DNA of 64,000 nt from AP-15 sp963832875 (GCA_963832875.1 CAWHWB010000007.1:62001-126000), one strand, 5' to 3'. Positions 25,046-34,141 are shown, counted from the first letter of the stretch. The notes: a model not told the origin generated them from the letters alone. Program-made: numbers and translations.

Positions 25046-26379
25046 CCACGCTCTGCCGCGACTGCGGCGACCTCGCCCAACTCTGCGATCCGGCCGGGCT
25101 CGCGCCTCCCGGCCGACGCTGCGCGCGCTGCGGATCGCCGCGCGTGGTCACTCACCCGGCGCTCGAAACGCTGACGATCGCCCATGTCGATTGCGACGCG
25201 TTTTATGCGACGATCGAAAAGCGCCAGCAGCCGGCGCTGGCCGATCGCCCGGTCATCGTCGGCGGCGGCGCGCGCGGCGTCGTGCTGGCCTGCTGCTATG
25301 TGGCGCGGCTTTACGGCGTCCACTCGGCGATGCCGATGTTCAAGGCGCTCGCCAACTGCCCCGATGCGGTGGTGATCCGGCCCGACATGGCAAAATATCG
25401 CGAGGTCGGACGGGCGGTGCGAGCCGAGATGCGGCGGCTGACCCCGCTCGTCGAGCCGGTGTCGATCGACGAGGCGTTTCTTGATCTTACCGGCACCGAA
25501 ACATTGCACCGGGCGGCGCCGGCGCAGCTCCTGGCCGAGCTGGCGCGGCGGGTCGAAGCCCAGTTCGGCATCACCCTCTCGATCGGGTTGAGCGACACCA
25601 AGTTTCTCGCCAAGATCGCCTCCGACCTCGACAAGCCGCGCGGCTTTGCGGTTCTCGGCCGGGCCGACGCGCCGGCTTTTTTCGCCGACAAGCCGGTGTC
25701 GCTGCTGTGGGGCGTCGGGGTGGCGCTGCAGCGCCGGCTCGCCGCCGACGGCATCACCCTTGTCGGCCAGCTCTCGCAGATCGGCGAGCGGGACCTCGCG
25801 GCGCGCTATGGGCGGATCGGCGGGCGGCTTGCCCGGCTTGCCGAGGGCGCCGACGACCGCGCCGTCGTCGCCCATTCGCCGGCCAGATCAATCTCGGCGG
25901 AAACCACGCTTGCGCGCGACGAAGCCGATGCCGAAATCCTGGCTCGCATCCTGTGGCCGCTTTGCGAGCGCGTGTCGGCGCATCTTAAGGAGGCCTCGCT
26001 CGCCGCCACGGCGGTCGCCCTGAAGCTCAAGACCAGCGATTTCCGCGTGCACACGCGTTCGCGCCGCCTGGCCGACCCGACCCAGCTGGCCGAAACCCTG
26101 TTTCGCGCTACGTTGTCGCTGCTCGCCGGCGAGGCCGACGGAAGGGTGCGCTTCCGCCTGGTGGGCGTGGGCGCCGACGCCCTTGTCGACGGCAGCGCCG
26201 CAGATCTGCCGACCTTGTTCGACGACTATCTCGGCCGGCCGCGGCGGCTCGAACAGGCGATCGACGGGCTGCGTGAGCGGCTCGGCGACACGGCCGTGCG
26301 ACGCGGACGCGACCTCGACGCCGCCGGCCCGGCGGGCGACACCGCCCCCAAACACCTCTTCCGCGACAAGATCTCCTAG
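25042..26379 (+). CDS. dinB: DNA polymerase IV with N-terminal zinc-ribbon extension
   Basis: A 445-residue Y-family translesion polymerase. Core motifs are IAHVDCDAFYATIEKRQQPA, YGVHSAMPMFKAL, VSIDEAFLDLTG (catalytic Asp-Glu), the thumb GLSDTKFLAKIASDLDKPRG and the little-finger domain starting near SAETTLAR. The GTG at 25042 overlaps the ROK stop and adds about 45 residues before the core, including CRDCGDLAQLC and RRCARCGS, which read as a zinc ribbon absent from E. coli Pol IV. This extended form is known in alphaproteobacteria. The last 30 residues are Asp/Gly-rich and lack an obvious clamp-binding motif, apart from HLFRDKIS at the end. Confidence 0.92.
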   Translation: MTTLCRDCGDLAQLCDPAGLAPPGRRCARCGSPRVVTHPALETLTIAHVDCDAFYATIEKRQQPALADRPVIVGGGARGVVLACCYVARLYGVHSAMPMFKALANCPDAVVIRPDMAKYREVGRAVRAEMRRLTPLVEPVSIDEAFLDLTGTETLHRAAPAQLLAELARRVEAQFGITLSIGLSDTKFLAKIASDLDKPRGFAVLGRADAPAFFADKPVSLLWGVGVALQRRLAADGITLVGQLSQIGERDLAARYGRIGGRLARLAEGADDRAVVAHSPARSISAETTLARDEADAEILARILWPLCERVSAHLKEASLAATAVALKLKTSDFRVHTRSRRLADPTQLAETLFRATLSLLAGEADGRVRFRLVGVGADALVDGSAADLPTLFDDYLGRPRRLEQAIDGLRERLGDTAVRRGRDLDAAGPAGDTAPKHLFRDKIS

Positions 26380-26404
26380 TGGTGCAGTTCTAACATTCGT
26401 GACC

Positions 26405-26500
26405 CATGCAATTCGCCGTCATACCCGCGGAAGCGGGTACCCAGAGCAATCGGCACCTCGCTGGGAACCCTGGACCCCCGCTTTCGCGGGGGCGACGAAA
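26405..26500. repeat. intergenic palindromic repeat
   Basis: Two facing hairpins: cccgcggaagcggg at about 26415 and cccccgctttcgcggggg at about 26475, joined by a tacccagag...ccctgga linker. This layout (hairpin, linker, hairpin) is a common alphaproteobacterial intergenic repeat. It is a different family from the RAYT REPs at 7.6-8.3 kb. Confidence 0.75.
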
Positions 26501-26570
26501 GACAGAGCGCGGGGACTCGTTTCTATGGTGTGTACCACGAGTAGAGTGGTCGAGTGCAGAACGGATGGTG

Positions 26571-26665
26571 CCCAAGCATGCCCTCACCCATCCGACCTGC
26601 CGGCTGTCCCCCATTCCCGCGATGCGGGAGAGGGTGCCGAGACCAGCGAGGCGGGTGGGACGCGT
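26571..26665. repeat. second intergenic repeat, ccctcaccc/gcgggagaggg type
   Basis: Contains gcatgccctcacccatccg, then a cccgcgatgcgggagagggt hairpin and an aggcgggtgggac end. The same pattern, sometimes inverted, recurs at 43530-43607 and 48400-48470. Together with 26405-26500 it fills the gap between dinB and the convergent FdhD-MobA gene; no gene is seen. Confidence 0.65.
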
Positions 26666-26691
26666 CGGCACCGAATGTCGGGCTCGCACCG

Positions 26692-28203
26692 CTAGCGCAC
26701 CGCGTCGCGCTCCTCCGGAGCGGCGGCGAGCAGCGTTTCCGCGGCGGCGAGATCTTCCGGCCGGTTGGCGTTGAAGAACGGATCGATCGGCTGATCTGGG
26801 AAAGCCACGGTCACAAGCTTGTGGCGCGCGGTCCATTGATCGACCTTGCGGATGCCCTCCTCGATAACCGCCCGCCGCAAATTATCGCGCAGCCAAACCG
26901 GCCAAAGCCCGAACACCGGGTGCGAGCGGCCGCCCGAGGCGGCGCAGGCGAGATCGGCGCCGGCCCCTTCGAGCGCGGCGGCGAACCTTGCTACGAGATC
27001 CCGCGGCAAGAACGGCGCATCGGTCGCGACACTGACAACGTATGGACAATCGGGGCGGCTTGCCGCGGCCCAGTCGAGCCCGGCCAGCACCCCGGCCAGC
27101 GGCCCGGCGAAACCGGGGACGCTGTCGGCCACCACCGGCAGGCCAAAGCCGGCGAAGCGGGTGGGGTCGCCATTGGCATTGAGCACCAGTGCCTCGACCT
27201 GGGGGCGCAGCCGGGCGGTGACGCGATCGAGCAGGGTCGCCTCGCCGAGCGGGCGTAACGCCTTGTCGCCGCCGCCCATGCGCCGGGATTGGCCGCCGGC
27301 GAGCAACAGGCCGATGGTGTTCACGCCGCATCCTCGGCGAGACTTCGCCTTTCGCGCGAGCCGGGGATGCTCGTCCTCGACCGCCCGCAGATCGCCGTCG
27401 AAAACGATCCGTTCGCTGCCGGCGAGCGCCACGAAGCGTTTGCCCTTGGCGCGGCCGATCAGGGTAAGCCCGGCCTGGCGCGCGAGATCAACCCCCCAAG
27501 CGGTAAAGCCCGAGCGCGAGATCAGGATCGGGATCCCCATCTGCACGGTCTTGATCACCATCTCCGAGGTCAGCCGCCCGGTCGTGTAGAAAATCTTGGC
27601 CTCGGGCGACACCCCATTGAGGTGCATGTAGCCGGCGATCTTGTCGATCGCGTTGTGGCGGCCGACATCCTCCATATAAAGCAGCGGCCGGTCCTCCTCG
27701 CACAGGACGCAGCCGTGGATCGCGCCGGCGGCCAGGTAAAGGCTCGGCATGGTATTGATCTTGCGGCTCAAGCCGTAGAGCCACGAGGTCCGCAGCACCG
27801 CCTCGGGGGCGAGCCGGACTTCCTCGAACCTCTCCATCAAATCGCCGAAGACGGTGCCTTGGGCGCAGCCCGAGGTCAGCGTCTTCTTGCGCAATTTGTC
27901 CTCGAAATCCGTCTCGCGATCGGTGCGCACGACGACGGTCTCGAGCTCGTCGTCATAGTCGATGCCGGTGATGCGGTTGTCCGCACGCAGCATGTTCTGA
28001 TTGAGCAGATAGCCGACCGCGAGATAGTCCGGATGATCGCCGATCGTCATCATCGTCACGATCTCGCGTCCGTTCAAAAACAGCGTCAACGGCCGCTCCA
28101 TGACGACGGCGGTCTCGATCGACCGGCCTTCCTGGTCGATGCCGGCGACGGTGCGGGTCAGCCGCGGATCGTCGGGCTGCGGGCGGACGGTGAATTCCTG
28201 CAT
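26692..28203 (-). CDS. fdhD-mobA: fused FdhD-MobA: formate dehydrogenase sulfurtransferase and Mo-cofactor guanylyltransferase
   Basis: A 503-residue fusion. Residues 1 to about 285 are FdhD, which transfers sulphur to the molybdenum cofactor of formate dehydrogenase (MQEFTVRPQP, IGDHPDYLAVGYLLNQ, EDVGRHNAIDKIAGYM, FYTTGRLTSEMVIK). Residues 300-503 are MobA, which attaches GMP to molybdopterin (GLLLAGGQSRRMGGGDKAL, VVADSVPGFAGPLAGVLAGL, TDAPFLP). The CxxC loop of E. coli FdhD is TSGCAQGTVFG here, keeping only one Cys; a separate GCVLCEEDR segment supplies another pair. It is divergent from the DUF29 gene and near moaA. Confidence 0.93.
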   Translation of the reverse strand: MQEFTVRPQPDDPRLTRTVAGIDQEGRSIETAVVMERPLTLFLNGREIVTMMTIGDHPDYLAVGYLLNQNMLRADNRITGIDYDDELETVVVRTDRETDFEDKLRKKTLTSGCAQGTVFGDLMERFEEVRLAPEAVLRTSWLYGLSRKINTMPSLYLAAGAIHGCVLCEEDRPLLYMEDVGRHNAIDKIAGYMHLNGVSPEAKIFYTTGRLTSEMVIKTVQMGIPILISRSGFTAWGVDLARQAGLTLIGRAKGKRFVALAGSERIVFDGDLRAVEDEHPRLARKAKSRRGCGVNTIGLLLAGGQSRRMGGGDKALRPLGEATLLDRVTARLRPQVEALVLNANGDPTRFAGFGLPVVADSVPGFAGPLAGVLAGLDWAAASRPDCPYVVSVATDAPFLPRDLVARFAAALEGAGADLACAASGGRSHPVFGLWPVWLRDNLRRAVIEEGIRKVDQWTARHKLVTVAFPDQPIDPFFNANRPEDLAAAETLLAAAPEERDAVR

Positions 28204-28344
28204 CTGTCGATGATGGGTCTTGCTGGCTGTCGGTGCAAGGCGGCCCCGAGATCCCAGGCTGGAGTTCCTGCCAGCTCGGATTAGTTATACGGTGTTCGGC
28301 GTCTATAGACGCTTGGATTATAGGCACCCAGGGCGGGAGCTGGT

Positions 28345-28836
28345 ATGGCGGATCTGAAGACCCTGTACGAGGACGACACGGCGGCTTGGTCCGAGCAGCA
28401 AGCTGCAGCACTGCGCGCGGCGGCGCGCGGCGGCTCAAACCATCTTCTCGACTGGGAGAATTTGGCCGAGGAGATCGAAAGCTTGCGCAAGTCGCTCAAA
28501 TACGCGATGGGCAGCCAGATTTTCCGGATCATTCACCACTTGGCGAAGCTGGAATATTCACCGGCAACGGACCCGCGCAAGGGCTGGCGGCGATCGATCC
28601 GCCACGCCAGAACGGAGGTCCGCCGTATCCTCCAGGACAGTCCGAGCCTGAGGCGTGAGGTACCCCGCACGATCGCCGGCGAGACGAGGCCTGCCATCGA
28701 ATACGCGATCCAGGATCTGCAAGAATTCGACGAGTTGGACCGCCATCAGCTGCCGTCCCTCGAAAAGGCCTCCTACACCGAGGAGCAGGTGCTCGGCGAT
28801 TGGTTCCCCGAGGAGCCGCGGGCTGGCGAAGGGTGA
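28345..28836 (+). CDS. DUF29 family protein
   Basis: A 163-residue DUF29 protein: LYEDDTAAWSEQQAAALR, LDWENLAEEIESLRKSLKYA, HHLAKLEYSPATDPRKGWRR, TIAGETRPAI and QVLGDWFPEEP. DUF29 proteins are small, helical and cytoplasmic, widespread in cyanobacteria and alphaproteobacteria, and of unknown function. The start at 28345 gives the usual family length. It stands between the divergent FdhD-MobA gene and moaA without an obvious link to either. Confidence 0.88.
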   Translation: MADLKTLYEDDTAAWSEQQAAALRAAARGGSNHLLDWENLAEEIESLRKSLKYAMGSQIFRIIHHLAKLEYSPATDPRKGWRRSIRHARTEVRRILQDSPSLRREVPRTIAGETRPAIEYAIQDLQEFDELDRHQLPSLEKASYTEEQVLGDWFPEEPRAGEG

Positions 28837-28939
28837 CGATGACGCGAGCGGGGCGACATTTCCCAGTCGCGTCCCTATCTTCCTGGAGTAGCCTTCCTAT
28901 CTGCGAAGAGAGGCGGACAACGCCGCGAGCGAGCTGAGC

Positions 28940-29932
28940 ATGATCGACCCGTTTGGACGGACCATCACCTATCTGCGCGTATCGGTCACCGACCGGTGCG
29001 ACTTCCGCTGCGTCTATTGTATGGCGGAAGAGATGACCTTTCTGCCCAAGGCCGAGCTGTTGACCCTTGAAGAGCTCGACCGCGTGTGCAGCGCCTTTGT
29101 CCGCCTCGGCGTACGCAAGCTGCGCCTGACTGGCGGCGAGCCATTGGTTCGGCGCAACATTATGACCTTGTTCCGCTCGCTTGGGCGCCATCTTGAAACG
29201 GGCGCGCTCGACGAGCTGACCCTGACCACCAACGGCAGCCAGCTCGCCCGCTATGCCGGCGAGCTCGCCGCTTGCGGGGTGCGGCGGGTCAATGTCTCGG
29301 TCGACACGCTCGACCAGGCGAAATTCACCGAGATCACCCGACGCGGGCGGCTCGACGTGGTCCTCGACGGCCTCGCCGCCGCCAAGGAGGCGGGGCTCGC
29401 GGTCAAGATCAACGCCGTGGCGCTGCGCGGCGTCAACGAGGAGGAGCTCGACGATCTCGTCGCCTGGTGCGGCGACCAGGGTTTCGACCTTGTGTTCATC
29501 GAGGTCATGCCGATGGGCGACATCGGTGGTGAGAACCGGCTCGACCAATACCTGCCGCTGTCCCTGGTCCGCGCGCGCCTGCAGCGGCGCTGGACCCTCG
29601 ACGACAGCGACTACCGCACCGGGGGGCCAGCGCGTTATGTTACGGTGCGCGAGACCGGCCGGCGGCTCGGCTTTATCACGCCATTGACCCACAATTTCTG
29701 CGAGAGCTGCAACCGCGTCCGGCTCACCTGCACCGGCACGCTCTATATGTGCCTCGGCCAGGAGGATGCCGCTGATCTGCGCACCCCGCTGCGTCAGTCG
29801 GAGGGCGACGAGGCGTTGGCGGCGGCGATCGGCGAGGCAATCGGGCGCAAGCCGAAGGGTCACGACTTTATCATCGACCGCCGTCACAACCGGCCCGCGG
29901 TCGGCCGCCACATGAGCGTGACCGGCGGGTGA
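28940..29932 (+). CDS. moaA: GTP 3',8-cyclase
   Basis: A 330-residue radical-SAM enzyme that starts molybdopterin synthesis by converting GTP to 3',8-cyclo-7,8-dihydroguanosine 5'-triphosphate. The N-terminal cluster is Cys20/Cys24/Cys27 (RCDFRCVYCMA); RLTGGEPLVRRN binds SAM; the C-terminal cluster is NFCESCNRVRLTCTGTLYMC; and the protein ends in the catalytic double glycine (VTGG). With FdhD-MobA nearby it points to a working molybdoenzyme, probably formate dehydrogenase elsewhere. The stop overlaps the GTG start of nadK (GTGA), so these two are coupled. Confidence 0.96.
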   Translation: MIDPFGRTITYLRVSVTDRCDFRCVYCMAEEMTFLPKAELLTLEELDRVCSAFVRLGVRKLRLTGGEPLVRRNIMTLFRSLGRHLETGALDELTLTTNGSQLARYAGELAACGVRRVNVSVDTLDQAKFTEITRRGRLDVVLDGLAAAKEAGLAVKINAVALRGVNEEELDDLVAWCGDQGFDLVFIEVMPMGDIGGENRLDQYLPLSLVRARLQRRWTLDDSDYRTGGPARYVTVRETGRRLGFITPLTHNFCESCNRVRLTCTGTLYMCLGQEDAADLRTPLRQSEGDEALAAAIGEAIGRKPKGHDFIIDRRHNRPAVGRHMSVTGG

Positions 29933-30717
29933 CCGCTACGCCGCCGGCGCGGACGGCGCCCCGGATCGCCGTCGTCGCGGCCGAGACGGACGTCGCCCAA
30001 CAGGCGTCGGCTGAGCTGTGCCGCCTCTATCCCTGCGTGCCGCCCGAAGAGGCCGAAATCGTCGTTTCGCTCGGCGGCGACGGCTTTATGCTGGAGACTT
30101 TGCATCGCTTTCTGCCGCAGGGGGTGCGGATCTACGGCATGCATCGCGGCAGCGTCGGCTTTCTGATGAACCCTTATCGGCCGGACCGGCTCGACGAGCG
30201 TCTGGCCGAGGCGCAGCCGGTCGTGCTCCATCCGCTCGAGATGACCGCGCGGGACGAACAGGGCGGCCGCCACCGTGCGCTCGCCTTCAACGAGGTGTCG
30301 CTGCTACGCGAAAGCCGCCAGGCGGCTAAGCTGCGGATCACGGTCGATGGGGTTGTGCGCATCGACGAATTGACCGCCGACGGCATCCTGGTAGCGACGC
30401 CGGTCGGCAGCACCGCTTACAATCTGTCGGCGCATGGCCCGATCATTCCGCTCGGCGCCGGCGTTCTGGCCCTGACCCCGATCAGCGCCTTCCGTCCGCG
30501 GCGCTGGCGCGGGGCACTCTTACGCCACGAGGCCAGAGTGCGGATCGATGCTCTCGAAAGCGACAAGCGCCCGGTCAGCGCCGTGGCCGATTTCACCGAG
30601 GCGCGCGACGTGGTGACCGTCGAAATCCACGAAAATCGGGACATCCAAATGACCCTGCTGTTCGACCACGATGCCAATCTCGAAGAGCGGGTGTTCAAGG
30701 AGCAATTCGCCACCTGA
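29929..30717 (+). CDS. nadK: NAD kinase
   Basis: A 262-residue NAD kinase, making NADP from NAD and ATP. The signatures are VVSLGGDGFMLETLH, the conserved NEVSLLRES, and the glycine-rich ELTADGILVATPVGSTAYNLSAHGPI. The GTG start at 29929 overlaps the moaA stop. The early GGDG motif after a short N-terminal strand is the compact form typical of alphaproteobacteria. Confidence 0.94.
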   Translation: MTATPPARTAPRIAVVAAETDVAQQASAELCRLYPCVPPEEAEIVVSLGGDGFMLETLHRFLPQGVRIYGMHRGSVGFLMNPYRPDRLDERLAEAQPVVLHPLEMTARDEQGGRHRALAFNEVSLLRESRQAAKLRITVDGVVRIDELTADGILVATPVGSTAYNLSAHGPIIPLGAGVLALTPISAFRPRRWRGALLRHEARVRIDALESDKRPVSAVADFTEARDVVTVEIHENRDIQMTLLFDHDANLEERVFKEQFAT

Positions 30718-30890
30718 GCACGCCGGCGCTCCAGCTGTCCGTGCAGGCATCCGGTCGCGTCGTGCGGACAACCCGCCTCGTCGTCCCGCGGCGGAGGCGG
30801 CGCCCGCAAGCCCGGCCCGCAAATGCTTCGTCGGCGTGTCAATCGGCGGCTATCTTATGATAAGCTTGCCGATAGAACGGAGTGACGGCG

Positions 30891-31446
30891 ATGGCGCGCC
30901 TGCCCTATCTCGACAAGTCCGATCTGCTGCCCGAGCACCAGGATCTGCTGGCGCGCAACATCAACCTGTACCGGCTCTTGGCGCACAGCCCGCGCGCCGC
31001 ACGCAGCCTCAACACCCTGGCGCGGTTCATTCGCGACGGCAGCCGAACTCGATCCGAGATTACGGCAGATGGCGATCCTGCAGGTCGGCTACGTCACACG
31101 GTCGGCCTACGAATATTCGCACCACATCCGGATCAGCCGTGAATTCGGCGTCTCCGATGCCGATATCCGCGCCATCGCCGACGAAACCGCCGGGCGTTCA
31201 ACCGATCTCGATCTGCTCGCCAAGGCGGTCCTGCGCGCGGCGCGCGAAATGACCAGCGATCTGGAGATTTCCGACGAAACTTTCGATCGCCTGCGCCGCG
31301 GCCTCGGCGACGAGCACTTAACCGATCTCGTTCTGACGATCGCCTTCTACAATGGCCTGGTGCGGCTGCTGGCGGCGATGAAGATCGATGTCGAGGATGG
31401 CTATCTGCCATACCTCGAGGAATTTCCGCTGCCCGATGCGCCCTGA
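30891..31446 (+). pseudogene. carboxymuconolactone decarboxylase-family protein, frameshifted
   Basis: An AhpD-like/CMD-family protein of about 185 residues split by one extra A at about 31047 (cgaactcgat). Before it: MARLPYLDKSDLLPEHQDLL, then ARFIRDGSR. After it, in another frame: LDPRLRQMAILQVGY, SAYEYSHHIRISREFG and LTIAFYNGLVRLL. Removing the A restores one continuous frame. The CxxC of active AhpD proteins is absent, as in the Cys-less CMD branch. It is either a real loss or a sequencing error; the downstream part keeps an internal ATG (31069). Confidence 0.75.
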
Positions 31447-31494
31447 GCGCGGCGCGGGACCCGTCGACCGGCCCTGCTGGTCGGCTTGGCCGCG

Positions 31495-31866
31495 CTATTT
31501 GCTGGCCAGGGCGCGGGCGAGCTGGCTGACCGCTTCCTGATGCTTCTCGTTGCGGATCTCGGCAAAATTGCGCGCGATCTCCAGCAGCATGCGCTGATGC
31601 GGGGTAATCTGGCGCGGCCCTTCCTGCCCGATCCCCTCATAGAAGTGGCTGACCGGGGCGCTCAGGGCGCGGGCGATCTCGAACAGCCTGCCGGCCGAGA
31701 CGCGATTGATCCCGCGCTCGTATTTGTGCGCCTGCTGATACGTGACCCCGATCATGTCCGCGAGTTGCTGCTGGGTCAGCCCCAGCATAATTCGGCGCTC
31801 GCGGATGCGCGCTCCGACATGATCATCGATGGCCGCAGTCGACCGCCCTCGCTTTGGCTTAGCCAT
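31495..31866 (-). CDS. XRE-family transcriptional regulator
   Basis: A 123-residue protein with a Cro/C1-type helix-turn-helix in its first 75 residues (IRERRIMLGLTQQQLADMIG, VTYQQAHKYERGINR, SAGRLFEIARAL) and a C-terminal helix ending SQLARALASK. It belongs to a common alphaproteobacterial group of short XRE regulators. The ATG at 31866 is preferred to one four codons upstream, giving the usual basic start MAKPKRGRS. It is convergent with the CMD remnant. Targets cannot be inferred. Confidence 0.85.
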   Translation of the reverse strand: MAKPKRGRSTAAIDDHVGARIRERRIMLGLTQQQLADMIGVTYQQAHKYERGINRVSAGRLFEIARALSAPVSHFYEGIGQEGPRQITPHQRMLLEIARNFAEIRNEKHQEAVSQLARALASK

Positions 31867-31984
31867 GCCCTCACCCATCTAGCTGTGCTCAGATGCCTAA
31901 CGTGCTCCGCAACCGCTCTATCAACACGTTGGCAGCGGGTTTCATTCCACCTGTGCAAACGAGCGGCCGACGGCTCGCGATCTG

Positions 31985-32095
31985 CAGAACCCCGATCTCG
32001 ACGACTATCAACGAGAGCGGCAGCCCGAGCCTCCGATAATCTCCGAAGTGGTATCCCCCAAGCCCGATGACAAGAGCGCCGGAATGAGCAGGGCG
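31985..32095 (-). pseudogene. C-terminal remnant of a DASS/SLC13-family transporter
   Basis: The minus strand reads GALVIGLGGYHFGDYRRLGL then PLSLIVVEIGVLQIASRRPL, matching the last segment of divalent anion:sodium symporters (NALVxGPGGYRFGDYxRxGLPLxxxV). Nothing upstream of it in the window encodes the other helices. The flanking 31867-31984 and 32096-32382 hold no other gene I can recognise. Confidence 0.45.
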
Positions 32096-32382
32096 TCGGA
32101 CCGACCGCCGACCAGGGACACCCACTCCAACCCGCCACGAGAGTGGCGCCGCTCCCCGAAAATCCGGCCAAATCGGAACCGCAGGAACCGGTCGATGTCC
32201 CCGCGCCCGCGTCAGCCTCGTTCAAGGCAGCCGCAAATCCTGGTAAGATTGAATCAACGGATAAATGGTCTACTGTCCGGGCGCGCGACCCCGGCGGCTT
32301 TGGGGCGGCACAGCGGCGAACCCATTCAGCTATGAGATGTACGGGCAGCGCCCAACAAGCAAACGAGGTCGGTCGAGCGATA

Positions 32383-32459
<77 letters not shown>

Positions 32460-32628
32460 CAATGCCCGGTTTGGGCCAGCGCCGAACTCCTTCCTCAATA
32501 CCTCCGCCGGCGCCGCCGATGCAAGGAGCTTGGCACCCTCCGCCGCTGGTCGCGACCGCCAGGCGGCCCTGGCGGCGCGCTCGGGTTCGGGAATTATCCG
32601 CTTGCCGGCACTCGCCCTTGGGTGACGC

Positions 32629-33633
32629 ATGGATGATCCACTGACCGCGGCCCGGGCCGCGCCCGCGGCACCGGCCCGGCGCGTCAGCCCGGCGATGAGC
32701 CACGACATCGTCGACCAGTTGGAGCGGCGCTTTGGCCGGTTGCAGTCGCGGCAGCGGCTCGGCATCGAAGACGATCACGAGGCGCGGTCCGGCGGCCGGG
32801 GAACCGGGTCATTGCGGCCGCGGCGATGGTATTTGAGCCCGCCGGTCATCCGCCGCACGCTGAAATTGACCGGATTGTATTGGCGCGGGCGGAAAAACGC
32901 CGAGCGCATCAAGATCCGCCACCACGACATAGCTCTGCCGGGGCTCCCGCCGGCGTTCGCCGGGTTCACCATCCTTCAACTGAGCGATCTTCACATTGAT
33001 ATGAACCAAGGGGCGATCCGCCGATTGATCGCGCTGCTGCCGGAGCTCAACTACGATCTGTGCGTGCTGACCGGCGACTATCGCGGCAAGACCTTCGGGC
33101 CGTTCGCTGCAACGCTCGAGGGGATGGCGCGGCTGCGCGGTCACCTCACCGGACCGGTCTACGGGGTCCTGGGCAACCACGATTCGATGCGCATGGTCCC
33201 GGCCCTGGAGGAAATGGGCATCCGCATGCTGGTCAACGAGACCGAGCCGCTGCTGCGGGACGGCCACCGGTTGCACCTAGCCGGCATCGACGACGCCCAC
33301 TATTACCGGCTCGACAACATCGAAAAGGCCGCGGCGCGAATCCCCGACGGCGAATTTTCGGTCCTGCTATCGCATACGCCCGAGATCTACCGTCAGGCGG
33401 CGCATGCCGGTTTCGACCTGCTACTGAGCGGACACACGCATGGCGGCCAGATCTGCCTGCCCGGCGCCATTCCGCTAACGCTCGATTCGACCCTGCCGCG
33501 GCGAATGGGGTCCGGGTCGTGGCGCTATGGCCGAATGGTCGGCTACACCTCGGTCGGCGTCGGCTCGTGCATCGTCGCGGTCAGGATCAATTGTCCCCCG
33601 GAAATCACCCTTCACCACCTGCATCCCGGCTGA
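32629..33633 (+). CDS. metallophosphoesterase (calcineurin-like, YkuE type)
   Basis: A 334-residue binuclear-metal phosphoesterase. Its motifs run in order: LQLSDLHID (DxH), LTGDYRG (GD), YGVLGNHDS (GNHD), LLSHTPE and LLSGHTHGGQ (GHTH). The N-terminal 80 residues are charged, then helical, and may bring it near the membrane; many members act on phospholipid headgroups or UDP-lipids. It is convergent with a CDP-archaeol-synthase-like gene that ends 15 nt later. Confidence 0.9.
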   Translation: MDDPLTAARAAPAAPARRVSPAMSHDIVDQLERRFGRLQSRQRLGIEDDHEARSGGRGTGSLRPRRWYLSPPVIRRTLKLTGLYWRGRKNAERIKIRHHDIALPGLPPAFAGFTILQLSDLHIDMNQGAIRRLIALLPELNYDLCVLTGDYRGKTFGPFAATLEGMARLRGHLTGPVYGVLGNHDSMRMVPALEEMGIRMLVNETEPLLRDGHRLHLAGIDDAHYYRLDNIEKAAARIPDGEFSVLLSHTPEIYRQAAHAGFDLLLSGHTHGGQICLPGAIPLTLDSTLPRRMGSGSWRYGRMVGYTSVGVGSCIVAVRINCPPEITLHHLHPG

Positions 33634-33648
33634 GCCTATCGGCTGCCT

Positions 33649-34137
33649 CTAATAGGGTCGTTCGCGCAGGTCGAAGGCATAGAGCAGCCGCGACAGCAGC
33701 AACTCGCCGATCACGAAAACGGCGACGCCGAGCGCCACATCGGCAAGGGTGAGCGACAGCGGACCAAGACAGCCGAGCAGCGGAAACAGCGATTCCGGGA
33801 CCTGATCGATCCCGATGGCAGGGCTACTGGAGGATCGGCCGAGGCGTCGCTTTAAAAAGCTGGAGAACAGGTCGCCGACCATCGCCAGCGTGCCGACCAG
33901 CATGCCAATTTGCCACGACAGACCGACCAATGGCGCGCCCGCGGTGCTGACCAGGATAGCCAGGATCAGACCGCGTATGGTTTTCGACCGACCGAACAAC
34001 GGCCGGCCGTCGACAAATTCGCGGCCGCTGTCGAGAGGACGAAGCAGCCGAGGTCCCAGCAGCTTCCCAGCAACCAGCGGCGTTCCGTTGGCCAGCAGCA
34101 GCAAAAACAGCAATCGGATGACAGTCGAGACGTGCAT
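33649..34137 (-). CDS. CDP-archaeol synthase-like integral membrane protein (CarS/DUF46)
   Basis: A 162-residue membrane protein of the CarS family. It keeps LLLLLANGTPLVAGKLLG, the signature DGRPLFGRSKTIRGLI, TLAMVGDLFSSFLKRRLG and SIGIDQVPESLFPL-like residues (AIGIDQVPESLF). Archaeal CarS transfers CMP from CTP to an unsaturated archaetidic acid; bacterial members are uncharacterised and may use other isoprenoid or lipid phosphates. About four helices are visible. It begins 4 nt after the end of the lipoprotein hydrolase, so the two are probably co-transcribed. Confidence 0.82.
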   Translation of the reverse strand: MHVSTVIRLLFLLLLANGTPLVAGKLLGPRLLRPLDSGREFVDGRPLFGRSKTIRGLILAILVSTAGAPLVGLSWQIGMLVGTLAMVGDLFSSFLKRRLGRSSSSPAIGIDQVPESLFPLLGCLGPLSLTLADVALGVAVFVIGELLLSRLLYAFDLRERPY

Positions 34138-34141
34138 TCTC

